In this document: piece after piece, positions 26,720-39,724 of the stretch | Position numbering within the stretch: position 1 is the stretch's first letter | Layout: each line of letters opens with the position of its first letter | From: Vigna angularis | Lineage: Eukaryota > Streptophyta > Magnoliopsida > Fabales > Fabaceae | Length of the DNA stretch: 64,000 nt | Reading direction: 5' to 3' | NCBI RefSeq assembly: GCF_016808095.1 | Contig: NC_068973.1 | Span: forward strand, 17,093,501-17,157,500 | Notes under the pieces: generated by a model | Seen by the model: only the letters and a program-made list of their open reading frames with translations | What the model was told of the DNA's origin: nothing | Database searches by the model: none | Position numbers and translations under genes: made by a program

Positions 26720-26916
26720 TGTTAAAGATAGAATTTGAATTTAAATTATTGTTACGATTACTTAGGAACTGGTTTTAATTTTTTAAGTTGTTTTCTATTT
26801 TATAAAGTTGTTTCCTAATTTTATGTATAAGCGGTTAACAGTGCTTATATATTTGTATCTCATAGAAGAAAAGATGAATGAAGAGAGTAGCAATTATTCT
26901 CGGAATTGTTTTAACA
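26720..26916 (+). repeat. 5' LTR of the first copia element
   Basis: Begins TG, ends CA, and is collinear with 42187-42386 with scattered substitutions and small indels, indicating an old insertion. Confidence 0.9.
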
Positions 26917-26999
26917 TGGTATCAAATGTTGTTTAATTTCAGGACCCCTGACTTCATTTTCGTACGGTTTTTCAATCCCTAAAATTTCCAATTTAAGCC

Positions 27000-29900
27000 A
27001 TGGACAATGCTTCCATCTCTTCATCGTTCACCACCTCTACTCCGTCCTCCAATATTATCATTCAGCAAGACAATTCTTCCTTTCCCATCACTGTTATCCT
27101 TGATGACTCTAACTATCCTCTTGGGTCCCAGCTAATGGACATGTGTATTGGTGCTCGAAACAAATCAGGGTATCTTATTGGCGCAACGACGAAACCCTCC
27201 ATTGATGACCCCACCTATGATAATTGGGTTACTGAGAATAAACGGGTGAAAAGCTGGCTTATTGACTCCATGAGCCGCCTCTTGATACAACGGTTTATCC
27301 GCCTTGAATTTGCCCATCAAATTTGGGATGTCGCTCTCCGCACATTCTACGATGGATCCGATGAAACTTGCCTTTTCGAACTAAACCAGCGATCTTTCTC
27401 CACCAAACAACATGGTTGTCCCTTCTCTACTTATTATAACGAACTACTCTCCATATTTCAAGAGATTGATCATCGTATGTCTTCTTCTGAAACCATCGTG
27501 AATGGCGTGATCCGGATGCATTCTTCCATGGCTCGTCTACGCGTTCACATCTTTCTTAGTGGCTTGAATGCTGATTTTGACCAAGTTCGTGGAGAGATTC
27601 TTCGTAAAGACCCAAAATTGGATCTTGAGAGCACATATGCATATGTCCGTTGTGAACATCAGCAACGTATCACTATTGGTAGTCCTGCCCCTACCTCGGA
27701 TTCCTCAGCTCTACTATCTCAGGTTCCTCATTCTTCCACGGTCAATTATCCTCCTAAACACCGTAAGGATAATTCCTCTAGAAAACCCTTATTATGTTCT
27801 CATTATGGTGATTCTGGTCACTCCAAGAATCATTGCTATGAAATCATCGGGTATCCAACGTGGTGGGACTTCACCAAACGTCCTCGCCAGAAAGTCTCCT
27901 CCAAAGTCCTCTATTCCTCTTTTGATGGTGACTCCTCTCCCTCTCCTCAAGCTAATGTTGTGTATGAAGGTATCCTAGGTAAAACTCTTGCTTTCTCTGC
28001 TCACTCTAGGAATTCTACTTGGATAATTGATACTGGCGCAACAGATTATATGATTCATGATGCTTCTATGTTAAACCATTGTTTCCCATGCAGTAAGTCC
28101 ACCATAACCATTGCTAATGGTGGTTCTGCCTCCATTACTAGTCAGGGTACCATTACTCTATCAAAAACTCTCACTCTGCATTCTGTTCTTGTTGTTCCTT
28201 CTCTTGATTTCAATCTATTATCTGTCAGTCAGCTTACTTCACAACTTAACTGTAGTGTGCTTTTTTGGCCCACATTTTGTGTCTTTCAAGACGTCCAGAC
28301 CAAGGTGATTCTTGGTTATGGTGTTAGACGTGGTAATCTTTACTTCTTAGACGTCTCTGATGGTGGTACTGACTTGCATTGCAGAGCATATGCTCTAACA
28401 CTCCATATTCTTCTCATTCTGGTGCTTGGCTTTGGCATAACCACCTTTCCTTTGGTTATCTTCAAAAATTATTTCCCCATTTATTTTCAAAATGTCATCC
28501 CTCTGAATTTCAATGTTCTACTTGTGAAATGGCTAAAAGCCATCGCATTCCTTTTTATCCCAATTTGAATAAAAGTTGTATTCCCTTTCAAGTCATTCAT
28601 TCTGATATTTGGGGCCCTAGTAAAGTCCCTTCATTTTCTCATTCTTATTATTATGTATCTTTTATTGATGAGTGTACTCGAATGGTGTGGATCTCTTTGC
28701 TTAAACATAAAAATGATGTCTTCCCTATTTTTCAGAAATTTCACAGTATGGTTCAAACACAATTTAATACTTCCATCCAAAATTTTCAATCAGATAATGG
28801 CCTCGAGTATAAGAATGGAACCTTTTTTGAATTCTTAACTTCTAAAGGGATAAAACATCAAACCTCTTACACCTCAGCAAAATGGACTAGTTGAGAGAAA
28901 AAATAGACAATTGTTAGAGGTAATACGAGCTTCATTGTTTGACATGAATGTCCCTTCCTATTATTGGGGTGAGGCAGTCATCTCTGCTGCCTATCTTATA
29001 AATCGCACCCCTTCGAGTGTTTTAGGTTTTCTCACCCCTCAACAGAAGCTTGAAACTTTTTTTCTATTCCTCATGTTATGAATCTTGAACTTCGAGTTTT
29101 TGGATGCACTGCCTATGTTCATGTTCCAAAAAAACTTCGCGGAAAGCTTGATCCTTGTGTTAAAAAAATGCATCTTTGTTGGCTATTCCGACATCCAAAA
29201 AGGATATCGTTGCTTTGACCCTCAAACCCACAAAATGCATGTCACACTTGAAGTATCCTTTAGGCAGTCTGAACCTTTCTATTTAGGGGAGTCAACCCTT
29301 CTTCTTCTCCGAGGGAGATTCATCACATTGGAGAAGAATAATTCTGCTGACCTCTACCTATGACTCCTACTCCAACATCTCCTCTTGTTATGGACAATCC
29401 ACCAAATCAAAATCCTTCTCCTGAAGTCTCCACCGATCTTCCAGGTACAGATCTTGTCAATGCAAGTCATCCTCCACAAAGTAAGACACCAAATCTACCT
29501 TACATACCAGAATCATCTATTGTGGAGAGTTCTGAAATACATCCTGAACCTACTACTGAGGTAACTTTTGTCCCTATTTTAAACTCTTCCACCCCAACTT
29601 CTTCCGACACTCACAATATATAAATCAGAAGATCAGAACGACAAAATAAAGGTATACCAAAACTAGTTTATGAACCAGATCCGAGAGTGAAAGTAAAGTA
29701 CCCTATTAGCAGTTATGTATCATCTCATAGATTATCTGAATCATATGCTCTAACGATTGATCAATTATCCATTGTATCTATTCCTAATAGTGTGCAAGAA
29801 GCATTAGAAGATCCTAGATGGAAGCAGACAATGAACATAGAGATGGAAGAACTTCAGGAAAATGGAACTTGGAAAATAACTTCTTTACCAAGTGGAAAAA

Positions 29901-31293
29901 AGACAATTAGATGCAAATGGGTATACACTGCAAAGTTAAAAGCAGATGGAAGTGTTGATAGATACAAGGCAAGACTCATGGCAAAGGGATACACACAAAA
30001 ATATGGGGTAGACTATCAAGATACGTTTGCTCTAGTGGCTAAACTCAACACAATCTGAATCCTAATTTCCATAGCAGCTAATAGAGATTGGCCTCTGAAG
30101 CAATTTGATGTAAAGAATGCTTTCTTGAATGGTGATTTAGAAGAGGAGGTCTACATGGAGGTTCCACCAGGAGTACAACTAGCACCTTCAAAAGAGAGTG
30201 TAGTTTGCAAATTAGAAAAGGCTTTATATGGCCTTAAACAATCATTCAAGGCATGGTTTGGAAGACTCACGTTAGCAATGAAGAAGTTTGGGTATAAACA
30301 AAGTAATTCGGACCATACCTTGTTTATAAAGCATAACAAAGGAAAAGTGGCCATACTTATTGTTTATGTAGATGATATGGTGTTAACAGGAGATGATGTG
30401 GAAGAAATGAAATTACTTGAGAAGAGACTGACTGCTGAATTTGAAATGAAGGATCTAGGACAACTAAAATACTTTCTTGGCATAGAAATTGCAAGATCTG
30501 AACAAGGAATTTTTCTATCTCAAAGAAAATATATTCTAGACCTTCTATCTGAGACTGGAATGTTGGCTTGCAAGCTAGCTGATACTCCAATTGAAATGAA
30601 TCATTCTCTTGCTATATATCCAAACCAGATTTAGATGGACAAGCACAGATACCAGAGGTTAGTAGGAAAGTTAGTTTATTTGTCTTACACTAGACCTGAC
30701 ATTGCCTATTATTTGAGCATTGTAAGTAGGTTCATGCATTCTCCTAGTGAAGAACATATGACAACAGTATACCATATCCTCAGATACCTCAAAGGTTCAC
30801 CAGGGAAAGGTTTATTATTTTCAAAATATGATAAAGCTTGCATAGAAGGATACACAGATTCGAACTGGGCTGGTGATAAAACTACAAAGGAATCAACTTC
30901 AGGGTATTTTATATTTGTAGAAGGTAATTTAGTCACATGGAGAAGCAAGAAGCAAAAGGCAGTTGCAAGATCTAGTGCTGAAGTTGGATTTAAAGGTATG
31001 TCATATGACATTTGTGAGTTACTATGGATTAGGAGCATCCTAGCTAATTTGGGAATCAAATATGAACAACCAATGAATCTTTTCTGTGACAACAAGGAAG
31101 CGGTAGAAATTGCACATAACCCGGTTCAACATGATAGAACCAAACATGTTGAAGTGGATAAACATTTTATTAAGGAAAAGCTAGATAATCAAGAAATTCA
31201 AACTCCATATGTTCGGTCTGAAGATCAACTTGCTGATGTATTAACAAAGGCTGTTTCAGGAAGAATGTTTGCAGAAGTCATTAACAAGTTGGG
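27000..31293 (+). pseudogene. Copia gag-pol, multiply frameshifted and stopped
   Basis: Domains in order: gag from Met 27000, a degenerate CCHC-like segment near 27795-27835, aspartic protease with DTGA near 28030, pre-integrase zinc region (HLSFGYLQKL near 28440; CSTCEMAK near 28520), integrase core (HSDIWGP near 28600; QSDNGLEY near 28790), reverse transcriptase ([15 protein letters not shown] near 30105; YVDDMV near 30367) and RNase H (YTDSNWAGDK near 30850). The frame breaks near 28375, 28870 and 29070, with stops near 29621, 30058 and 30632. The RNase H frame is then cut at 31293 by the nested element and resumes beyond 42152 to a stop shortly before the purine tract. Cannot make a complete polyprotein. 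Confidence 0.9.
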
Positions 31294-32463
31294 TGTCAAC
31301 ACCCAATTTCGTCCGGATAAATATAATTTATCACAAAAAAAATAATAATAATAAATAATAAAAAATAAACCAAAATGAAAAATACTATTTATTTTACTTT
31401 TTGCACCCCCAAATTTTCTTTTAAACACTTAATCCAATGGCCCAAAATAATCTCACTTTTTTTACTTCCTCACCACCCATCTTTTCTTATCACACCCCAT
31501 TCTCCACATCACCATCCACCTCACCCTCCACATCATCTACCTTTTTCATTTACTTTTTCCACATCATTTCCATATTAATTTTATATATCAACTTTTCTAA
31601 TTATTCCACTTACATTTTTTAATTATATCTTCTCCATCAACATTTTTTATTATCCATTTTTCTCCACCTTATTTTTCCACCATTTTTTTTGTATTATTTC
31701 TTTCACTTATTTTCCACATTAACTTTTACTATTCACTATATTTTATTTTACCTACTTTCTCCACCAACTTTTTATATTATTTCTTTCACTTAATTTCCAT
31801 ACCTAATTTCTCCACCAACTTTTTATATTATTTCTTCCACTTAATTTCCATACCTAATTTCTCCACCATTTTTTTTATATTATTTCTTTCACTTATTTTC
31901 CACATTAACTTTTACTATTCACTATATTTTATTTTACCTACTTTCTCCACCAACTTTTTATATTATTTCTTTCACTTAATTTCCATACCTAATTTCTCCA
32001 CCAACTTTTTATATTATTTCTTCCACTTAATTTCCATACCTAATTTCTCCACCATTTTTTTTATATTATTTCTTTCACTTATTTTCCACATTAACTTTTA
32101 CTATTCACTATATTTTATTTTACCTACTTTCTCCACCAACTTTTTATATTATTTCTTTCACTTAATTTCCATACCTAATTTCTCCACCACCTTTTTATAT
32201 TATTTCTTTCACTTAATTTCCATACCTAATTTCTCCACCAACTTTTTATATTATTTCTTTCACTTATTTTCCACATTAACTTTTACTATTCACTATATTT
32301 TATTTCACCTAATTTTTCCACAAACTTTTTATATTATTTCTTTCACTTATTTTCCACATTAACTTTTTCTATTCATCTTTTTTTTATTATATTTTATTTC
32401 ATCTAAATTTTCCACCAACTTATTATATTATTTTTATTCATCAACTTTCTTCATCCTTAACTC

Positions 32464-32471
32464 TATAAATA
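32464..32471 (+). promoter_or_regulatory. Putative LTR TATA box
   Basis: TATAAATA within CTCTATAAATACC, placed after the pyrimidine-rich array and before a CT-rich leader, as expected for the U3/R junction. The same box is at 40712-40719 in the other LTR. Confidence 0.55.
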
Positions 32472-32950
32472 CCTACATTCTCTTCACTTCACACACACAA
32501 AAAAATTACATAATACTCATCTCTTCTCTCTCAAAACCTCTTCATTCCATCCCAAAACTCTACTTCATTTTTCTCTCACATTTTACTATTTCCTAATCCC
32601 TCTATACATAGTAAATCCCATACCACATTTCTACTATAAATTCATCTTCTTCGCCATCAACCTATCTCTCCTTACAACTTATTACAAGCAAAGTTTTGCT
32701 TCATCTTTCAAATCTTCAATGAGGTACACATTTTCTTTTCATTCTATTTATATGCATTTTGATCATTTTTTTTAATTTATCCAATTTTCTACCACAATTT
32801 TATCTTATGTTTTTTTTCTTTCACAATTTTATGTCATAGACATTTTAACTCGTCTCTCTTCTTAATAAAAAGAAAACTAAAATATAAAAATTAAAGATAA
32901 AAAGAAAAATACAAAATAAAAAAATTAAAAATTACAAAAATATGTTTTAA

Positions 32951-33270
32951 AGGTTGAGGCACATGTGTGATCGCACGCATCGTCCTTGTGCTAAAAACCT
33001 TTTCTCTTTCTTCAAAATCCCAAAAATATGTTTTAAAGGTTTAGGCACATGTGTGATCGCACGCATCGTCCTTGTGCCAAAAACCTTTTCTCTTTCTTCA
33101 AAAAATGCCAAAAAAAATACGTTTCAAAGGTTTAGGCACATGTGTGATCGCACGCATCGTCCTTGTGCTAAAAACCTTTTCTCTTTCTTCAAAAATTACA
33201 AAAAAATATGTTTTAAAGGTTTAGGCACATGTGTGATCGCACGCATCGTCCTTGTGCCAAAAACCTTTTC
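32951..33270 (+). repeat. Four tandem copies of an approximately 76-bp repeat in the LTR
   Basis: Each copy holds GGCACATGTGTGATCGCACG then CATCGTCCTTGTGC and AAAAACCTTTTCTCTTTCTT. The same four-copy array is in the 3' LTR at about 41199-41520. The open frame through it is a by-product of the repeat. Confidence 0.9.
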
Positions 33271-33912
33271 ATTCTCCTAAATAAAAAATACCAAAAAAAA
33301 TATAAAATCTTCAAAAACTAAAAAACATCTATTTTTCAAACTTCAAACAATATCGCCTTGCCAGAACTACGTGATCCTTGATTCTCCATCAAAAGTGGAG
33401 ATACGTAGGAGCAAGGCTAGTCCTTGTCAGGTTCACTTTCCCAAAAATCCAAATTTATCCAAAATCATTTCCAAACAAAATTCTCAAACAATTTCCTAAA
33501 CAAAATTTCAAGCAGTTTTCTAAAAGAACTACGTACCCCTGATTTCTCACATGAGAATACGTAGGAGCAAGGTCAATCCTTGTCGGGCTTCCTAAAAAAT
33601 AAAAAATATATTTTTCTTTGCATCGTCTTGTAATCTTATATTCGGGGAATAATAATCATTTTGAAAACTACATCGACTTTGCACGTTTAATTAAAGGTAC
33701 TGCCTTCAGGCAGGCGTTGTAGGGTGCTAATACCTTCCCTACACGTAACCGACTCCCGAACCAAGAATCTCATTTTCGCAGACCATGCTTTATCATTTTA
33801 TGGTTTTTCCGTAGTTTTCCAGAATAAACTATGGTGGCGACTCCAAAATATCTTTTTCAAAAACGCGTTTCTTATTGGATCGTCGTCCCGTCGCGATTTC
33901 GGTTGCGACAGA

Positions 33913-33931
33913 TGGCGACTCCACTGGGGAC
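33913..33931 (+). other. Putative primer-binding site of the nested element
   Basis: TGGCGACTCCACTGGGGAC begins two bases after the 5' LTR, where a tRNA primer pairs. A tRNA-Arg primer is reported for Ogre-type elements; I did not verify the complement here. Confidence 0.55.
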
Positions 33932-35639
33932 GTTAGAGAGTCAAGTCATTTAATTAGATAAGCGAATTCGATGTGGTTTTTCATTATGTTTTTATTCCCT
34001 TTTTCCTTATCTATGTTTGACATGTCTACTTATTTGTGTTTATTTTTGTAATTGTTATTTTGCATTATAATCTCCCTCCACACACAATATGCATATCATG
34101 AGTAAGGCCCTATACCCGGGTCTGAGCGCAACTTAGAAATAGAGGGGTTGTGTAGCGGTGTCACTCTAGGATGTATTTCCTGTCTGGCTATCATGAGAAC
34201 TCCAGCTAGAGTTTGTTCTCTTCATTTGTGTCTCCACATCTAGTTGATTACTCTGACTGTTGTGGAGAGACAGTGGAAAGAGCCATAGCTCTGGTGGCCT
34301 TGATTTAAGAATTAGGAAACCATCCTGGTGAGTGCATGTATGTGGTCTTAGAACTTTAAGTACCATCCTTCGATTAAGACACGAAAGGGAGATCGTTTTG
34401 TCATTTCTTTTTCATCTTTTCTTTGTATACAACAAATAAATGTACCTAAAGAAAAAACGTAAAAAATTTAGAGCAATAAAAATGTACATGTTCTGATTCA
34501 TATGTATTTTGTTTCGCATTTATCTTGTTATCGAGTTCATGGAATAATTCTCAAAAAAAAAAATTAAAATAAAAAATATTTCCCTCATCATGTTTCATAA
34601 TTTTCACATAATGTCAAACTTCACTTTAAAACAAAAAAAATAAAAATATTTTCAATTCCTTGTGTCGCACTCACATTTGGGTACGTCCGGCCCGTTAAGC
34701 TCAGACTGCTTTGCATTTGGTTCGATTTTTCTTCAGGTCCAAGCTTGACCTAGTTTTCTTTGTAGTCTTGTAAAATAAAAGTCAATCCAAAAATCTCAAA
34801 AAAAGTATCAAAGTGCAAATTTTCAACAATGTCTTTAGAGTACAATCTTCCAAGTTGTCATTTTCTTTGAATTTGTAGTAAAAAAAAATCTGAGAATGAA
34901 AGATGAACAGTTTTTGAGCTCATTGGGCCCCGTTGTCATATGCGGTTTCTCTTGAACCAGTGCATCTGAATTTCTGGAAAAAATAAAAAATGTTTATGAA
35001 GATTTTGTGTTTTCAATTCATAATTTCCCTTTCCATTTGTGTGAACAAGTATTTGTGCAAAAAAATAAAAATAGAGGAATTCACACCCTTGTCATGGTTG
35101 TAAGAAGAATAGTGTTGGGCCCATTGAGTCTAGTAGTGTTGCAAAATTTTCTTTAGTTCAATCTTGTGAAATCCTCTCATAACAAAAAAATGAAAAAAAT
35201 TTCTTTTAGCTTGTTCCATATACTATAAAAAAAATGTTTTCTTTGTCATCTTCTTGTGTCAAGTTCAACGGCTCAGGTTATCTGATCCATTAGGTCAATG
35301 TGCCTGGTAAGTCCAACTTCCTTCTATGTTACTTCTCCTTAGGTCCGATCCGATCTGGATTTTCCCGTGTCGGAAAGTAAAAAAAAAACAAAAAAAAAAA
35401 GAAAAGATCGGTTTGGAGCCCATTGAGTCCAATTGTCCTTCTCTGTCAAAAAAAAAAAAAATACAAAAAGATTTCTTTCCGTAAATTGCATAATTTTCCT
35501 TCAGTAATATATTTGTCAAATAAAAAGCAGCATAATTGTGGAAGATACAAATTGTTAACAATGTGTTTTCAGTACAGTCTTCCAAATTATCATGCGTGAT
35601 TTTCTTGGAATTTGTTGTCAAAAAAAATTAAGAATTAAA

Positions 35640-36400
35640 GAGGTCCAGTTTCCATGCTGGCTCGCAAGGCTCAGTTCTCACACTGGCCCCTAAGCCCAGT
35701 TCTCACACTGGCCCCTAAGCCCAGCTCACACTGGCCCCTAAGCCCAGTTCTCACACTGGCCCCCTAAGCCCAGTTCCTACACAGGCCCACAAAAGCCCAG
35801 TTCCTACACTGGCCCACAAAAGCGCAGTTCCTACATTGGCCCACAAAAGCCCAGTTCCTACACTGGCCCACAAAAGCCCAGTTTCTACACTAGCCCCTAA
35901 GCCCAGTTCCTACACTGGCCCAAAAGCCCAATTCCTACACTGGCCCACAAAAGCCTAGTTCCTACACTGGCCCACAAAAGCCCAGTTCCTACACTGGCCC
36001 ACAAAAGCCCAGTTTCTACACTGGCCCCTAAGCCTAGTTCCTACACTGGCCCAAAAGCCCAGTTCCTACACTGGCCCACAAAAGCCTAGTTCCTACACTG
36101 GCCCACAAAAGCCCAGTTCCTACACTGGCCCACAAAAGCCCAGTTCTCACATTGGCCCACAAAAGCCCAGTTCCTACACTGGCCCACAAAAGCCCAGTTC
36201 CTACACTGGCCCACAAAAGCCCAATTTCTACACTGGCCCCTAAGCCCAGTTCTCACACTGGCCCCTAAGCCCAGTTTTCACACTAGCCCCTTAAGCCCAG
36301 CTCACACTGGCCCGTAAGCCCAGTTTTCACACTGGCCCGTAAGCCCAGTTTTCACACTGGCCCCCAAGCCCAGTTTTCATACTGGCCACCAGACCTAATT
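35640..36400 (+). repeat. Tandem array, 24-27-bp unit, about 30 copies
   Basis: Unit CCCAGTTCCTACACTGGCCC plus a variable spacer (ACAAAAG or CTAAG). Copies differ by small changes and two spacer subtypes alternate in blocks, suggesting block duplications. The region is much richer in C than its surroundings. Minus-strand frames through it encode a repeated ASVGTGLLW peptide and are not genes. Confidence 0.93.
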
Positions 36401-36927
36401 TTCTCCAAAGCAAAAAAAAATCTGTTTTTCAATTAGTATCATCATTTTCATTTCATATTACTTTGCTTCATGCATAAAACCAAAAAAATACGTAAAAGTT
36501 GAGTCAATTAATTTTCGATGCAAATCATCCATTTTATGAGATTTCAAAAAAAAAATGTAATGGATGTCATAATCTCTTGTAGTCAAATGTTTAAATCACA
36601 TATTCTTAAGAGATATTTGTGTGTGCATTGCTTGAAAACATCATCCTTCAGCCCTCGCTATACCAAAGAGATTGGCCCAATCATGTTCTTGAGCCCAAAT
36701 GATAAACACCAAGTTTTATACTGGGGCAGATTTTCCATTACCTCCGCTGGCTTTCATTTGGGAGATACTTGAATCCGTTGGGATGCAAAAAAAAAAAAAA
36801 AAAAAAGAAAAAGAAAAAGAAAAATGACTCTTGTTGAGATCATTTAATCTTGTCTCCTAATTAATCTTGTGAAAATAAAACAATCAAAATTTGAAATGAT
36901 GTGTGGCCATCTTTCTTCATCCAAAAA

Positions 36928-36931
<4 letters not shown>

Positions 36932-37000
<69 letters not shown>
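36932..37000. repeat. (AT)n microsatellite, about 69 bp
   Basis: Pure AT run in the internal region of the nested element. Confidence 0.95.
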
Positions 37001-37003
<3 letters not shown>

Positions 37004-37604
37004 ATTGATACCAAATTTGAGCCAATAAGAAATTTCTTTTCAAAATTTACCCAAACAAGGGTTACCATCACAGTAGAAGTCAACTCAAATTGCAGGAAGA
37101 ACACACTTAGTGATCAAATGAAGAGAATTCCTCAAAAGTGAAGTAAAAACGGAAAGAATCACAAAGTGATGGCAAGCAAAGAATGAAATTTGAGAAATGG
37201 CAAGAAAGTCAAAACAGTTTTGACGTATAACTGATACAAGGTGCAAATGGTAACTCTTGTTTCAAATAACCCACAAAAATTTATTTGAGCCTTTATATCC
37301 TTTCTTTCAACACCCTTTAACCCAAGCCACATTACAAGCCTAATAAAAGTCCACACAGATTGAATAATGGTTGCTTAAATTTTCATAAAGCTTAATTTTG
37401 AGACAAGACAAAAATGACCAACAATGCAGTTGTAAAAAAAAATGATGATGAAAAATAAATGTCCTCGGATGAAGGGAACTCCCTTTTGATTGAGATTATA
37501 CAAAGGAAAATCAAGCCGTTTGGGGCAATCTTTTCAAGCCAATCTTTCCATATCCATCACAAATTCCTGAACACATTCAAATCCCATTCAAACTCTTCCC
37601 CCGA

Positions 37605-38055
37605 TTCCCAAACTAGGGGGGCAATTTTGGGCAACTTTATTTCATATGTTTTGGCCCTTTCAAAATATGGTGCAACTTTGTTAGTCTCACATTTGTTTCA
37701 TCTGTATAGTCAAAGTTCGTACCAGGACCGAGGCATCCCTTGTTGGGCCTCTCAGTTTTGTCCGTACTGAAATTCATAGATCCACGCTCAAAACAGGGGC
37801 AAACACTTTGGGGCTTTGTATGATTTTGAGTCCATCTTATCATTCGTAAACCCAAAGTGAGGGGCAACATCTTTTTGAACCTCGCTTAATTGACTCATAC
37901 CCAAAACTAGGGACAACTCTGTGAGTTTCATGTGTTTTGACCCATTCAAAATATTGGGCGTCTTTGTTAATCTTTCATCTGAATATTCGAAACCCATACA
38001 AAGATTGGGGCATCCCTTGTTGGGCCTCGCATGATCTTGGTCCGCCCCGAACTTC
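37605..38055 (+). repeat. Diverged duplicated segment in the nested element
   Basis: The block at about 37605-37760 (GGCAACTTT…TTCAAAATATGG…GGCATCCCTTGTTGGGCCTC) recurs at about 37905-38030 with many differences. A similar pair of blocks beginning TCAACATCATGTACATATTT lies at 38502 and 38740. These suggest the interior grew by repeated local duplication. Confidence 0.65.
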
Positions 38056-39113
38056 AAAAATCCATCACCACCAAAATTGCGGCAATTTGTAAATCTCACA
38101 CTCCCTGATTCCCTCATAATTCACAGATACAGTTGTCCATACCCGTCTTTTTACCATGCCATCAAACTGGGCAACTTTTGAGTATCTACGACTTCACGTT
38201 GGCATTTTTAAGGAGTAAGAGACCCAAGTAGCCAACCCGGTACTCTCCAAATCCTTCCAATCATCCTCCACACATTTGTCCCAACCCTTGATATCAGGCA
38301 TGCATACACTGATGTTTCAAAACAAAATGTTGAGCGCACAAGTTTGAACATTTGACTTTAGAATTTGACATCCATTGTAAAAAATAAAATGAAGGTCTAA
38401 ATCTTCATAAATTTGATGATTTCAAAGAAAACAAATTGACTCAATAAAAAAAAGTGTCATAGTTTCATAATCTTCCAGTAAAACAAAAAAAAAAATCACA
38501 AGTCAACATCATGTACATATTTTCATCAACTTTGATTTTGTCTCCATGTATATTCATCAAATCTCCTTCCTTCAAAAAGACAAAAAAAAAAATCATCAAC
38601 ATACAACAAAATTTTCTCCTCAAATTTCAAAATTTACATCAACCATATTTCTCTTACATATCGAGATTTCAAATCCTTGTACAAAAATGCAACACTTTGT
38701 TTATTGATTTCAAAACTTTCAAAAAAAAATCATCAAAGTCAACATCATGTACATATTTTCAAAAAAACTTTGAATTTGTTCTCGTAAATATTTATCAAAT
38801 CTTCTTCCTACAAAAAGACAAAAAAAATCAACATGCAATTTCCAAATTTACATCAACCATGCTTCTCATTTCAAAAAAAATAAAAATGGACACTCATTTC
38901 TATCTCAAAAAAAAAAATAAATAAAAAAAAAAAAATTCAACATCTCAAAATTTCAACAAATTCAAAAATTTCAAATTCAAAACAATCAAACATTTTACTT
39001 TCTGTCATTGGTGTCTCGGCCCTATGTAAGACAATGATCGAGCCCAATTTTACTTTGTGCCATTGGTATCTCGGCCCTCTGCAAGGCAATGATCGAGCCC
39101 AGCAATCAAACTC

Positions 39114-39550
39114 ATCATTCACTTCCATAGGGTTACGACACCCTCCACGAGGTTATGACACCTCATTCACTTCCATAGGGTTACGACACCCTCCACGAGG
39201 TTATGACACCTCATTCACTTCCATAGGGTTACGACACCCTCCACGAGGTTATGACACCTCATTCACTTCCATAGGGTTACGACACCCTCCACGAGGTTAT
39301 GACACCTCATTCACTTTCATAGGGTTACGACACCCTCCACGAGGTTATGACACCTCATTCACTTCCATAGGGTTACGACACCCTCCACGAGGTTATGACA
39401 CCTCATTCACTTCCATAGGGTTACGACACCCTCCACGAGGTTATGACACCTCATTCACTTATCCATAGGGTTGACACCCTCCACGAGGTTTTGACACCTC
39501 ATCAACTTCATCCATAAGGTTGGTACACCCTCCACGAGGTTGTTACACCT
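39114..39550 (+). repeat. Tandem array, 48-bp unit, about 7 near-perfect and 2 decayed copies
   Basis: Unit contains CATTCACTTCCATAGGGTTA, CGACACCCTCCACGAGGTTA and TGACACCT. Copies 1-7 are nearly identical; the last ones are shortened. Because 48 is a multiple of three, an open frame with a 16-residue repeat runs through it, which is an artefact. It lies just upstream of the 3' LTR. Confidence 0.94.
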
Positions 39551-39724
39551 CATTTCTCTCAGTTTTGTTCATTTTTTTTTTTAAAAAAATTTTCTGTTTA
39601 TTCCTTGTTCATTTTGAAATCCGGACGAAATTTGCGTTTCTTTCTTTACTTAGCTTTTACTCCGATAATACAAAAATATCAAATTTTCATATTATCCAGT
39701 AATATCTAAGTAAAGAGGGGTAGC

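Larger units (their letters stand above)
31294..33910 (+). repeat. 5' LTR of the nested element (2617 bp)
   Basis: Contains a pyrimidine-rich tandem array (about 31640-32440), a TATA-like TATAAATA at 32464-32471 followed by an R/U5-like part, four copies of a roughly 76-bp repeat (32951-33270) and paired TACGTAGGAGCAAGG boxes (33400, 33560). It is 195 bp longer than the 3' LTR, mostly from one extra unit of about 185 bp in the array plus a 12-bp difference near 33702. Confidence 0.92.

Noticed and set aside
32954..33280. 108-codon frame duplicated at 41202-41528
   Set aside because: Read-through of the four-copy LTR repeat, present twice because LTRs are duplicated.
35640..36400. CRISPR-like array of short repeats
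   Set aside because: Units are continuous and variable, with no unique spacers, no cas genes, and the host is a plant; it is a tandem array in a retroelement.
39034..39468. 144-codon open frame with a perfect 16-residue repeat
   Set aside because: By-product of a 48-bp tandem array inside a non-coding retroelement.
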